Shown: positions 11,640 through 22,375 of the stretch, in pieces
Position numbering within the stretch: position 1 is the stretch's first letter
How the letters are laid out: every line of letters begins with the position of its first letter
Source: Venturia oleaginea
Lineage: Eukaryota; Ascomycota; Dothideomycetes; Venturiales; Venturiaceae
Assembly (NCBI GenBank): GCA_013176395.1
Contig: JABMLP010000021.1
Location: forward strand, 992,001 to 1,056,000
Direction: 5' to 3'
Length of the DNA stretch: 64,000 nt
Program-made: the position numbers and the translations under genes
Notes under the pieces: generated by a model
What the model saw: the letters and a program-made list of their open reading frames with translations, nothing else
Databases searched by the model: none
What the model was told of the DNA's origin: nothing

Positions 11640-13300
11640 TAATGGGGTATGATGTTTGTTTGATGGATTGAAGTTTATTTGGTCGTGGAACTGAAGTTTG
11701 TGTGATAGACACGTGTTACTGAGATTGTTCTTGCGTTCTGGCTTTATAGAAATAGCAGTAGGTGAAGAAAGTGGATATTCCAGGAGTTTTTGATAAACCG
11801 ACCCAGTAATTCTACTAGGGCTAAGCGACCACGTTGACGGCCAAGGAATTGGAGATGACGGACGGCTAAGGACTTGGGAATAACGGCTAAGTGTTGTGCT
11901 TTCAGAGACAACGAGGTGAATGCCAGTAGAACCGTCAACTAGTTTGTTTTCTAAGCGGCCAAGATAGCCGTAGATCAGGATCCGTAGGATTTATATTAAA
12001 TTTACATACTGTGGTCTGATGAATAACGAACGCCTAGCGGCTAGATCTTCGTGGAGGTGTTCTTGCTATGAAGTGTGGATCGGATAAGGGGGATCCGCTG
12101 ATATTTATTATCCGGCCAAAGTCTCCCCACATACATGTCTCGTCGGAATCGTCTCCATGAAAGCCCTTCCTGTTAATGGCATCGTGTGATCGTCTGAAAC
12201 AGGTATAGCTAGGGTAGTCAATGGTGATGTGTAGAGGATGGTGATGGGAGAGGTTTTTGACGTTGCGGCGCGGCCGCAATGGGGTGTAGATTCTGGGCCT
12301 CTGATTGGTTTAAAGCTGCCGCATACATTACTTCACCTACTACATCCAGGAGAAGTCTCCAGCGCATGCTTTCTGGTCTACTAGAAACAAGGCAGTTCGA
12401 AATGCATTTGTCCCCGTGTCTCTATTGTGGTTTGTGTATCAACGTGGACAATCCACAGATTTTTGGGTGACTGAGTAAGTGATTCTGAGAGCTCTGCCCC
12501 ACAGCTGAACCTGGCTGAAACACTTAATTAATAGTCAGTTTTTCCCCCTCAAGAATAAGATCTTCTCTATTACCTCTAAAAAAGCTTGGATAGCTTAGAA
12601 GCTTCTAAAACAGTCCTGGCTGAGTCCTTAGCCGTCAATGTATTACTATCAGATCAGGATTGCGGGCGTCACTCCGTCACTCCGTCAAAAGAAGTTGAGA
12701 GTGTCCATGTTGATGCACAAAGCACAATAAAAGTACGATACTCGGAAAAAAATGTTAGTATGTCCATGTTGATGTACTAGTCGCGAAAGTGTCGTTTTAC
12801 ATGCTTTCCAAGTTTTTGAGGCCGTTTTTTATGGAATCTTAATGAAGCTATACTATAAGAAGCCAAGAAGGATAGCATAGGCCTGTTAATTTATAAAGTA
12901 CGACATAATCTAGTTCAGCTAGCTAAACTCCTTCGATACGGGGATGAGTAATTCTATTAATAACGTGTTTCACCACTCACCTGGCCACCCCACTCACTTG
13001 GCCACCCCAACCACTAAATCTCAAGTCATCGTGCGATAAACCTCCCACCAATACAGCTTTTATAAAAATAATTCTAACAATACATTCTTTACGTATTTGG
13101 GCATCGATTTGTCACGGTACGACCGCGGACAAGTCCTTCCCGCCGTTGGGGTGGCCCCACGGCACGTGATCAAGGCAGAACCGGAGTTCTGCCGAGGAAA
13201 GGTTTTAAAGCCTACGTGGCTTCAACCAATTCGTAGCTCTTTGAGCTACGTCCTGTCGTCAAACCTGCCTGTTGGTTTGCCTGCCAGTCTGTATATAGCC
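11640..13300. other. AT-rich accessory DNA without a gene
   Basis: TA-rich sequence with many stops in all frames. A CACGTG occurs at about 11710 upstream of the secreted-protein gene. Short imperfect repeats (ACTCACCTGGCCACCCC next to ACTCACTTGGCCACCCC at about 12975-13010) are present. The composition fits old repeat-induced point mutation, which is an inference. Confidence 0.45.
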
Positions 13301-13492
13301 TGTTAAATGATACCTGTTCCTGCTGCTGCTCCTTCCTCCTGATACCCGAACCCGCCCCGTGACACGATTAATCTTATGACCTTAAATACCGCAGCCACTA
13401 CATGTTGGTAATGCTCGCTGTCGTACGACGACTTCCTGATCTTGAACACTATCTCTAGAGCTATTTTCGCATTCCTCGACCAAGAACTGACC

Positions 13493-13951
13493 CTATTGAG
13501 CTTGTAAAACGCCTCCATATGTAATATATCGTCTACGATACTGTTGCTTCTGTTTTCGTCGTTGGTTCTCTGTACAAAGCTTCCTATTCTCTTCTGCAAG
13601 TATTACTGCTGAATTCATTGCGACTTGACATCCTTTGATGAGTTGACCAATTGCTTGACTACTTGGGCTCTGAGATTGGCGATGAAGAAAATTTCGGACG
13701 AGCTGAGCCTGCTGCTCAAGCTGAGCTATCGTACGAGGAGTTTCTGACGTCCACTGTGGCGCTACTCCATGGGGTGTACCTAGTGGTGAGGGCGTCTCTT
13801 CAACACGCTGAAACCACGCGTTGATTGTCGCTAGATCTTCGCATTTTGCACGCTGTGAATGGAATTTACGATTCCACTTCGTACAAAGCTCCGGCTGAGC
13901 GTTGATGAAGCGGGATACCCAGTTCTTCCCGACTAATGACGGTGGTGTCAT
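13493..13951 (-). pseudogene. Internally deleted pogo/Fot1-type transposase
   Basis: The reading frame starts inside the CENP-B-like helix-turn-helix (VGKNWVSRFINAQPEL, then KWNRKFHSQRAKCED) and passes after about 50 residues directly into the family C-terminal tail (AIGQLIKGCQVAMNSAVILA, then ENRKL). The whole catalytic DDE region is missing, so this is a deletion derivative. The N-terminal part of the DNA-binding domain is also cut off at 13951, ten bases from where the retroelement appears to begin at 13962. The downstream frame at 13303-13599 may be 3' sequence of the same element. Confidence 0.7.
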
Positions 13952-14221
13952 GATCGAACTATGTTGGTATTCGAATGCAGTTAAATGTAGTTAAATGTGG
14001 TGGTTCTGCTCGATCAGGTCTAGCGCGAGACTGGTCGCAAGTACTTAGACTCGTCTCTATCTCTTAGTTAGCTCCTCATCCTTACAACTTCGCACATCCC
14101 ATAGAATTCAAGTCATGTTTCCAAGTCAAGTCCAAGGTCAAACGTGACAGTTTGTAAGGAACCCTTTTCACGATAAAAGTCGGGCTGCTATTGTCTACGC
14201 AGCCGACAAACCTCACCAACT

Positions 14222-15796
14222 ATGCCCCGAATTCTCGACCTTCCCTCCCTTGCGGACGATACTACCACCCTCGAAAATAGTACTCTCGAAAACCCCCTAG
14301 CCTTCTACGACTTCTCTATAACCCCTAGACTCGCAGCAACCCTTACTCAGAAGATCCAAGCTATCTTTGCAACCCCGGCGGACGAAGCCTCAGTCAACGA
14401 AAATGAATACGTCCCAGTCTCACATGTTACTCTCGACCGCGCTTCGGCGCTCCCACTCCTCCAGCTTTTAGCTACCATCTCCCATATGTTCAACACAGCC
14501 CAGCGAGACCAGGATACCATGTCCCGTTCAATTCAAGAACTCAAGCTCGAAGCCTCTGAGAACGAAGCTCGCGCCCTTCGAGCAGAACTCCAGGGCGTTA
14601 CTTCTCGCGAAATCTCCGCCCCTCGACCAACCCAAGGCGACATCTCTATCTTTGAAGGAGATGAAAACAAATACAAGAGTTGGCTCTTAGACCTCCGGAT
14701 AAAACTCAGCGCAGACTCCAAAGCATTCCCTTCAGTAAACTCACAAGTTACTTACGCCTTCAATCGACTTGACGACAAGTGCAAATCCACAATTCGCCCA
14801 TACTACAACGAAACTACGAATTCATGGCCTTTTGAATCCCTCGACGAATTTATCTCAAAACTCAACGACAGCTACGCTCCTCGTTTCGATACTCAAGATG
14901 CTATGAATAAGCTGCAGAACCACAAGATGGCAAACCGAACATTTGCTACTTACGCCGCAGACTTCCGACGCCTACTCCAAGAAGCCGGAATCACCCTCCC
15001 TCACGTCTCAGAACCCGCAAACCCCTTGGAACAACTTATGATTGTCAACTTTCGCAACGGCCTGAGCGCAGAACTCAGCGGAGCAATGATTCACGTCTCT
15101 ACGACAAAGAAACTGGAGGAGTTAATCGATCTGTGCCACAACTGCGAAGCCAACATGAAACAATTCGAGAAAATCTCTCGAGCTCGAAAAGCTCCCGTAT
15201 TCTCAGGATCATCTACATCAGCTACCGCTCCCTCTGCATCCCAACGCGCATTCCTAGTCTCCCCCGCCACTTCTCACGCTTTCGGAGATGCCATGGACAT
15301 TTCAGTTATGAACCTCAACGGTAGTGCCGGCGCCGACATAGGTACCTGCCTCCCGTCTCTCCAGATGAAACCAATTGCATCCTGGACCCTGGAAGAGAAA
15401 GCCGCCAATATCCAATGGCGAAAGACCAACAACCGTTGCGGATACTGCGGAGAGCTCGTAGTAATTATGCCTAATGGTCAGAAGCACATCGCCGCCGTAT
15501 GCCCTAAGAAAGCCCAGCGTGGACGCCCCTCCAATCAGTTCACTACTACCAACCAGTTCGCCAGTGACTCCATGCAGTTTGGCAACTCCGGAGCTCGAAA
15601 CTTCATTCCCCCTATGAGCTTTAGCAATATGAGCATGTCAGGAGCATCGGGAGCGTATCCACAGAACGTCCAGACTCCCGGATCACTCAAGGCCCTGGAA
15701 GAACGCTCAGGTTCTACCGCCTCTTCTAGCACCACAAGCTACGGCTTCGGATCAGCCCCATATACCCCGAGTTCGGAAAACTCACAGTCTCGTTGA
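14222..15796 (+). CDS. Retrotransposon Gag-like protein
   Basis: A 524-residue intact frame. The middle third has the retrotransposon gag fold features (FEGDENKYKSWLLDLRIKL, then FADYAADFRRL-like YAADFRRLLQEAG). Near residue 400 there is a stretched zinc-knuckle-like motif: C-x2-C (CGYCG), then about 13 residues, then H-x5-C (HIAAVC). A normal Gag knuckle is C-x2-C-x4-H-x4-C, so nine or so extra residues lie between the second Cys and the His. The tail is Ser/Gly/Asn-rich. The pol frame follows in a different phase. The frame is undamaged although pol has several stops. Confidence 0.85.
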   Translation: MPRILDLPSLADDTTTLENSTLENPLAFYDFSITPRLAATLTQKIQAIFATPADEASVNENEYVPVSHVTLDRASALPLLQLLATISHMFNTAQRDQDTMSRSIQELKLEASENEARALRAELQGVTSREISAPRPTQGDISIFEGDENKYKSWLLDLRIKLSADSKAFPSVNSQVTYAFNRLDDKCKSTIRPYYNETTNSWPFESLDEFISKLNDSYAPRFDTQDAMNKLQNHKMANRTFATYAADFRRLLQEAGITLPHVSEPANPLEQLMIVNFRNGLSAELSGAMIHVSTTKKLEELIDLCHNCEANMKQFEKISRARKAPVFSGSSTSATAPSASQRAFLVSPATSHAFGDAMDISVMNLNGSAGADIGTCLPSLQMKPIASWTLEEKAANIQWRKTNNRCGYCGELVVIMPNGQKHIAAVCPKKAQRGRPSNQFTTTNQFASDSMQFGNSGARNFIPPMSFSNMSMSGASGAYPQNVQTPGSLKALEERSGSTASSSTTSYGFGSAPYTPSSENSQSR

Positions 15797-15834
15797 AAAG
15801 ACGTTCATCGAGACACGACAACAAATCGAAATGA

Positions 15835-18800
15835 CATGTTCTTCACATCAGTTCGGCAGTTCTAGGTTACTCAGAGAAATCAACAGGAGAGATTGATAGA
15901 CCAGTAGACTCTAGACCAATCATAGTCCCAATTACACTTAATGAATCGATCAAAACCCTCGCCGTTACTGATTCCTTTGCCACAGGAAGTTTCATGGACC
16001 TCGATTTTGCGCAATCCCATGGCTTTCCCTTTATTCCCCTCGAAAACCCCCGCCGCTTCAAAGCCTTTGACGGCGAACAGGCATCCTCTGCACCCTCTTA
16101 CGTTACTCACGAAATCCACGTCTCCGTCAGAACCGGAGAACACCACCTCGAAACCACGAAATTCTTTGTTACCCGTCTCGGCTCCGCAGCAGTCATCTTT
16201 GGCACTCCCTGGATGAACCTCCACGGTGTGAAACTCGATTTTGAGAATCGTAGTATTCACTTCGGTACCCACTGTTCTAAGAAATGTCTTCAGGGCCACA
16301 AGGGCTCTGTTGAGTATATCCCGCTCCCGTTTGGTGCCCGCGTACCCCCTCAAGAAACCCCGGACTCTCCTCGCGATTGGAAGATTGTCAACTCTCACGC
16401 TTTTCAATGGAATTCTAAGCAGCCCAATGCTCAAATCTACGCAATCAGTATTCAAGATATCGATAAATTTCTGGCGAAGAAACCAGATTACAAAGACCCT
16501 CGCCCCCAGTTACCCAAAGACCTTCACGACCTCGCGCACGCTTTTAACAGAAAAGCTGCTGATTCACTGCCCCCTTCACGCCTCGTCGACCACAAAATCG
16601 AAATTCAAGAAGACAAGAAAGACCAGTTACCCAACGCTCCTCTCTACGGTATGTCCCAGAACGAACTCAAATGCCTCCGGAAATGGCTGGAGGAGAATTT
16701 GGGAAAAGGTTTTATCAGAAAAAGCCAGTCCGACGTCAGTTCTCCATGTATCTTTGTCAAAAAACCAGGTGGTGGTCTGCGATTCTGCGTAGACTACCGA
16801 AAACTCAACGCCATTACTCGAAAAAACCGATACCCTATTCCCTTACTCCGCGAAACCCTAGACAAACTCAGCAAAGCCAAGTACTTCACGTAGATCGATA
16901 TTATTTCAGCATTCAACGCACTCCGAGTCCACCCCGACAGCGTTCCTCTCACTGCATTCAGAACCCGCTTCGGTCTGTTCGAATCTCTAGTTATGAACTT
17001 CGGCCTCTGCAATGCCCCGGCGACCTGGCAGTCGTATATTAACGAACAACTTAAAGACTTCCTCGACGTTTTCTGCACCGCGTACCTCGACGACATCCTA
17101 ATCTACAGCGAAACTCTCGAAGAGCATAAAATTCAAGTGCGGCAGGTTATCGAACGAATGCACGCAGCAGGACTCAACATCGACATCGACAAATGCGAAT
17201 TCTACCAGACAGAAGTCAAATTTCTCGGTTTAATTATCACAGACCACGGAATCCGGATGGACCCGGACAAAGTCAAAACAATCATTGATTGGCAATACTG
17301 TACCACTCGCCATGACGTCCAATCCTTCCTCGGTTTTGCCAATTTCTACCGCCGTTTTATTTTCAATTACTCCTCCACCGCGAAACCTCTTACCGACTTA
17401 CTGAAAAAAGACAAGCCGTTCTACTTCGGCCCAAAACAGCGCGCCGCTTTTGATAAACTCCAAGAAGCCTTCATCTCCGCACCAATCCTCGCACATTTCG
17501 ACCCTACAAAGAAGTGTATTGTCGAAACAGACGCCTCCGACTGGGTAGGCGCTGGAGTACTCTCACAAATCGGCAATGACGGTTTGCTACACCCCGTCGC
17601 CTTCTTCTCTCACAAGTTCACACCCCAGGAGTGTAATTACGAAATCTACGACAAAGAACTCCTAGCAATCATTCGCGCATTTGAAGAGTGGCGAGGAGAG
17701 CTCGAAGGAACTGAAGACCCGATCGAAGTTATTACAGACCACCGAAACCTCGAATACTACATGTCAACCAAAAAACTCACTCGCCGACAAGCCCGTTGGG
17801 CCGAATTCCTCTCCCAATTCCACTTCGAAATCAAATGGAGACCAGGAAAAGATACTACGAAACCCGACGCCTTGACCCGCCGCTCCCAAGACCTCCCCTC
17901 AAACGTATCCGACCCGCGTATCCAGCACCAGTCACAGGTTATGCTTAAACCCCACACACTTGACCCTAAGATTCGAAAAGAACTAGCGCTCCAAGTCCAC
18001 AATCTTTCATTATGCCCAGTTACGCTTCGTGACCACTCCTCTCCACAAGACTTCGAGAAAAACCCAGACTACCGCGACTCTTCCGAAAATGACGGGGACG
18101 AATCCCTTGAGCCCCTCAACGATATATGGAACAAACCTAGCAATGACGCAGAAGCTGAAGAACAAACCCCAACCACCCCGTTCTCCCCTCCGGACATATT
18201 CATCCCTTTGCAAGACCCAGACGACGAAGAGCTTATTTGGGACGAAGACAAGTTTGAAGAACTCTACGCTAGAGCGTTAACTAAAGACAAAGAACCACGC
18301 GAAGTCTTGAAAAAACTACGCGACGGCAAAACCCACCACCGAACGTTGCGGATGCAGGACTGCGAAGAACGCGACGGCCGCCTTTGGTATAAAAAGTGTC
18401 TATTTATTCCCCAAGACGATACACTACAAGCATACATTCTGAAAGCGAACCACGACTGTAATGTCGCAGGTCACCCGGGTAAAGCTAACAACTTCCTCAA
18501 ACTCCGCAAGTCCTAGTACTGGCATGGCATGCACGCCACCTCGGACAAATGGGTCTCACGATGCGACGCCTGTCGACGCGCAAAACCGAGCAACCTAATG
18601 TACCAAGGACTCTTCAACACTCTCGAAGCCCCTCAACGAAGATGGGAAGACATCCAGATGGACTTCATTACCGATTTACCTGCCACACGCAAAGGAGGTA
18701 ATACCTGCCTCTTAGTAATTTTCGATCGCCTCACCAAAATCAAGCACCTTATCCCCTGCCAAAAACTCCCAGAAGCCCGCGAATGCGCCTTACTCTTTCT

Positions 18801-19899
18801 CCAACACGTCTACCGCCTCCACGGCTTACCTCGAAGCATTATCTCCGACCGAGGATCCCAATTCGTTGCTATCCTCTGGAAAGTACTCTGCAAACGCCTC
18901 GGAATCCGAATCCGCCTCTCTACCAGTTTCCACCCCGAGACAGATGGCGGGACCGAGCGAGCGAATGCCCAAGTTGAAATCTACATCCGTGCTTACTGCA
19001 ATTATCAACAAGATGATTGGAACGAATGGTTACCACTCTGCGAATTCGTGATCAACAACACACCCTCCAATGCAACAAAACTCACACCATTTTTCGCCGC
19101 CTACGGCTACGATCCACGCTCCGGGTTGGAAGCGCCAATTCAACCAGGCCGTAACGCCTCTCGCCACGAAATTACCGAGACACGAAAAGCTAATTCCATG
19201 GCTGACTTCATGGCAAACCTTGAGAAGATTTGCTACAACGAGATCCGCCACGCCAGCGCTACCTACGAATATTTCAAGAACAAACATCGGCTTGGTTCTC
19301 CAAACTACAAAGTTGGTGACTGGGTTTGGCTAAACCTCAAGAAGATCAAGACCACGCGCCCATCCAAAAATTTCGACTGCAAGTTTGCCGGCAAATTCAA
19401 GATTCTACAAGCCCTAGACCACGACGCTTACAAACTCGAGCTCCCTACTTCTATGCATTGCCATCCCGTCTTTTATACAAATCTACTGCTCCCTGCCTAC
19501 CCCCCCTCCGACAGGATGTTTCCAAACCAGAATGACTCGCAACCTCCTCCCGTCGATGTTGAAGAAAACGATGGAATCTACACCCTGGATGAAGTCGTTG
19601 ATTCACGATTCAACAAAGCTACGAAGAGATTTGACTACAAGGTTAAATGGGAAGGCTATTACTTACCGACATGGGAACCGCTTCAATTCTTGCACAACGC
19701 AAAGAGTGCGGTTGATGAATTTCACCAGAGATATCCAAGAAAACCAAAACCAACCGGGTCAATCGTCCGTTCATCAACTTGTCCTCGTGTTAAGACTTCT
19801 GATCGCAGTTTCGGAATTCGCTGCCGTGCTTTGTCTACCACTAATAAAGGCCAAATCAACACTGTAGTGTCAGAGAAGCGGGTGACACGGCTACCATGA
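15835..19899 (+). pseudogene. Retrotransposon Pol polyprotein with in-frame stops
   Basis: One continuous frame interrupted by TAG at 16891 and 18514; a TGA at 15832 also closes the overlap with gag. Domains in order: retropepsin-like segment near 15950 (TDSFATGSFMD, where the usual motif is D-S/T-G-A); reverse transcriptase with FCVDYRKLNAI and YLDDILIYS (17083); RNase H with ETDASD and TDHRNLEY; integrase with an HHCC zinc finger (HDCNVAGH, then CDACRRAK) and the DDE residues in MDFITDLP, SDRGSQF and ETDGGTERANA; and a C-terminal chromodomain (about 19560-19740, YKVKWEGYYLPTWEP). The chromodomain probably directed integration to heterochromatin. The first TAG lies just before IDIISAFN, the second just before YWHGM, both in conserved motifs. 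Confidence 0.88.
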
Positions 19900-20122
19900 T
19901 CTGGCCCTTTTGCAAACCGGAATGATTGCGAAGAACAGCTTACTCCTCACGCGAAGCAGCAGCCATGTTGGTATTCTAATAACATTTCAGTTGCGTGGCC
20001 GCTCGATCCTTACGAGTTTCATAAGTATAGCGCCTTAAATTGGCAGACGTGTCCATCAAAATTGTACTTTCGAACCTCTTCTGGATGTTTGTAGCCAGTC
20101 CTGCCTCGCCTACGCACAGCCT

Positions 20123-20721
20123 ATGCTAACCATTTCATCAGAGTTCTCTAATCTTGAGCCTTTTATCGTTTCTTCCGCAACCTCGACTATCATTATCCTC
20201 AAAGATTCTTCAGGTATATCCTTCAGTTCTGCGTTGTCCAACTTGATCCTAGCCACGGAACAGTTCTCAACATTGGCGCACTATGCACTGGATAACATAC
20301 CTCTACCACTGGATACGATGCATCACCCCTTTAATTTGAAGGACTGGATCAATCTCTTCTAATTTGCGGTCGTGTGTACTCTGCAACTAGTATTGTAAGC
20401 AAAGAGTGTCATGCCCGTCGGAAAAGATAATCTCGCAAAGCTGACCATGTTTCTAGATTTGGGCTATATATTGCATACTCCCTCCTTTCGGCTATCCGCC
20501 GAATACTGTTGTTATCGTTTTACACACTATTTCTGTTAATTTCCATAGCACCGATTATTTTCAAAGCGACTTTGCCACGACTTTGCCGCTCTCTGGGCCT
20601 GATCTATAGAGCGACAAGCGAGAAATTGCAGCGCTGTATTGGTGACCACATACATCCTTTGTTCGTCCCCTTCTCACCATTCTATGCATCAGATCTCTGT
20701 ACCCACAACAATGCGAGATGA
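20123..20721 (+). pseudogene. Two-exon membrane-protein gene remnant
   Basis: Not recognised. The first open segment (SEFSNLEPFIVSSATSTIII onward) ends at a TAA (20360-20362), but the same frame continues with FAVVCTLQLV to a GTAAGC donor near 20396. After an acceptor near 20457 the frame resumes with GLYIAYSLLSAIRRILLL, then FYTLFLLISIAPIIF, which are membrane-segment-like, and ends at 20721. The match in phase across the intron and the single stop suggest a real gene broken by a nonsense change. It directly abuts the retrotransposon, so its 5' part may have been lost. Confidence 0.4.
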
Positions 20722-20810
20722 CAGAAAGTCCAGGAGCACTAAGTGCTTCTTTGAACCATTTCACGTCCCTTTTGTCTTATACCAAGCCTCAATCGAACAC
20801 GAACCATTGA

Positions 20811-20978
20811 ACAAGAGGAGGTTCAAATGTCACCGTTCTTACCTTTGCGCTGAAGACGGAGGAGGAGCAGGCTGGCTTGCCGGTGTTTGGTATTGATAAG
20901 AATAAGATATTGACGATTGATGGTGGTAACGATGATACGGATGGGCAGACTTTGCCGCCGAAGTGGTTGGGGCGCTGA
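20811..20978 (+). pseudogene. C-terminal fragment of an unknown gene
   Basis: A 56-codon frame that reads like authentic protein (NVTVLTFALKTEEEQAGLPV, then FGIDKNKI, then a tail ending in PPKWLGR and a stop). It opens after a TGA and has no plausible start. It could be the 3' end of a gene cut by mobile-element activity. Function unknown. Confidence 0.35.
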
Positions 20979-21146
20979 GGAGGTGGTATACGTGTGTAAG
21001 GCGCAAGGATACCCGGATGGTGTGAGCTTACAGTAGGGTCGCACAAGTTTCCGTACAGCCGAGATCGCTCAAAAAATGGTGATTCTTGTAATTACATTAT
21101 CCCGCTTTCAACGTGATCATTTTCGCTCATATTCTCGTATAATGTA

Positions 21147-22375
21147 CAGTAATACCAGGGCTACAAAATGAGCCATTCAGTGAGCTATTTAATATTTTGT
21201 GTGCCAACCATCTGCCGCCAGTAATGCCTCAACCCTCCTTGGCATTGACTCAAGTACAGCATCAAAATAATGTTGTTCAATAAGCCGCCAGGCCTTAATA
21301 AGTGCTTCTCCTAGAACCTCTCGTATATTGTCTACACCGCCAGTAACGTATTCAATCATAGGTTCCACTTCGTAGACCAATTCCTTGAGCCTCCGCCGGA
21401 GGTTTTCAATCGGGTTCATATCAGGACTGTAGAGCGGCGCATCTTGTAGTGGAATGAGGTTTTCCTTAAACCAGACTATAGTCTTTTTGGCTTTGTGGAT
21501 AGGCGCGTTTTATCCTGCATAAATTTAAGGCCCGGTTCGTATACTGTAGGTAGCATTTCGTCGAGTAACTTGATATACGAGTTCGTAGAGTAGCCTTGAC
21601 GCTTGCTCTCTAGGTCACGCTTAAGAATGTACAATTCAGAGCGCCCTACTTGGCCAGAGAAGCATGCCCAAATCATGATAGACGCTCCTTTACCCTTCTT
21701 ATAGGTATCAATCATTGAGGTCTCCCATTTTTGTCCTGGTGTGCGAAAACACCATGTTCTTGCCTTGCCGGTCCCTCGCTCAACTGAGCACTCGTCAGAC
21801 CATATAATCTTCGCCCAATCTTCAGCTTTCCACGAGATGTGCTGCTCTGCCCAGAGCTTCCTGGCGTCAGCATGTACCTGTGTGAGGAAAGGGCGCCTTG
21901 CAGACCTCCAATTTGCGATTCCGTACTCTTTCAATATCCTCCTGATGGTATCCTTCGAAAAATCGATGCAAGCCTGTCTTTTGACCTCCTCGTACGTTAA
22001 CTTAGGCTGCGTACGTATAATGCGTAACAGAGATCGTTCATCTCGGTCTGTATACGAGCGTGGCCGGCCGCTGGAAGGTAGGGATTCGCCGTTCTGGCGT
22101 AATGGGGCCTTTTCAAGGCTGTATTGGATGGTGGAACGCGGTAGTTTTTGTAGCGCCGCAATTGCGCCTAAACTGAGCCCGGCTTCACGCTGCGCATCAA
22201 TTTTGCCGCGTTGATATGGAGTAAGACGATGATTAGGAAGCCTCTGCGGGTTTATAGGAGTCAATGGCTTTCGTTGAGGTGGCATAATGGTAGTGCAAAG
22301 ATAATGTGTTAAAAAATGAGAGGTGTAGATTTCGCGTTTTCGCTTAATTGTACGGAAACTTTTGCCCTAGTACTG
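21147..22375 (-). mobile_element. Tc1/mariner-family element
   Basis: The element surrounds a Tc1-type transposase. Ends read CAGTAATACCAGGGC (left) and, on the other strand, CAGTACTAGGGC (right), each flanked by TA, the expected target duplication. The terminal repeats are short and imperfect, and the right end is better preserved. Confidence 0.65.
21189..22285 (-). pseudogene. Tc1-type transposase with one frameshift
   Basis: The N-terminal frame (22285 to about 21510) begins MPPQRKPLTPINPQRLPNHR, contains a helix-turn-helix (GAIAALQKLPRSTIQYSLEK), then the first catalytic Asp in IIWSDECSVERG, then the second in FMQD. There the frame shifts by one base near 21508. The remaining part, in another frame, carries IHKAKKTIVWFKENL and the third catalytic region SPDMNPIENL, ending at 21189. 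Everything needed is present apart from the single indel, so the copy looks recently inactivated. Confidence 0.85.

Larger units (their letters stand above)
13962..20150 (+). mobile_element. Ty3/gypsy retrotransposon of the chromovirus type, decayed
   Basis: A gag frame and a pol frame in the order protease, reverse transcriptase, RNase H, integrase, chromodomain identify a Ty3/gypsy chromovirus. Both flanks hold the sequence TGTTGGTATTC (13962 and 19976), with weak similarity afterwards (GCTCGATC in both). These are candidate LTR starts, but the putative LTRs have diverged strongly or one is rearranged. The outer boundary at about 20150 is therefore a guess. Multiple in-frame stops mean this copy cannot be autonomous as read. 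Confidence 0.7.
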
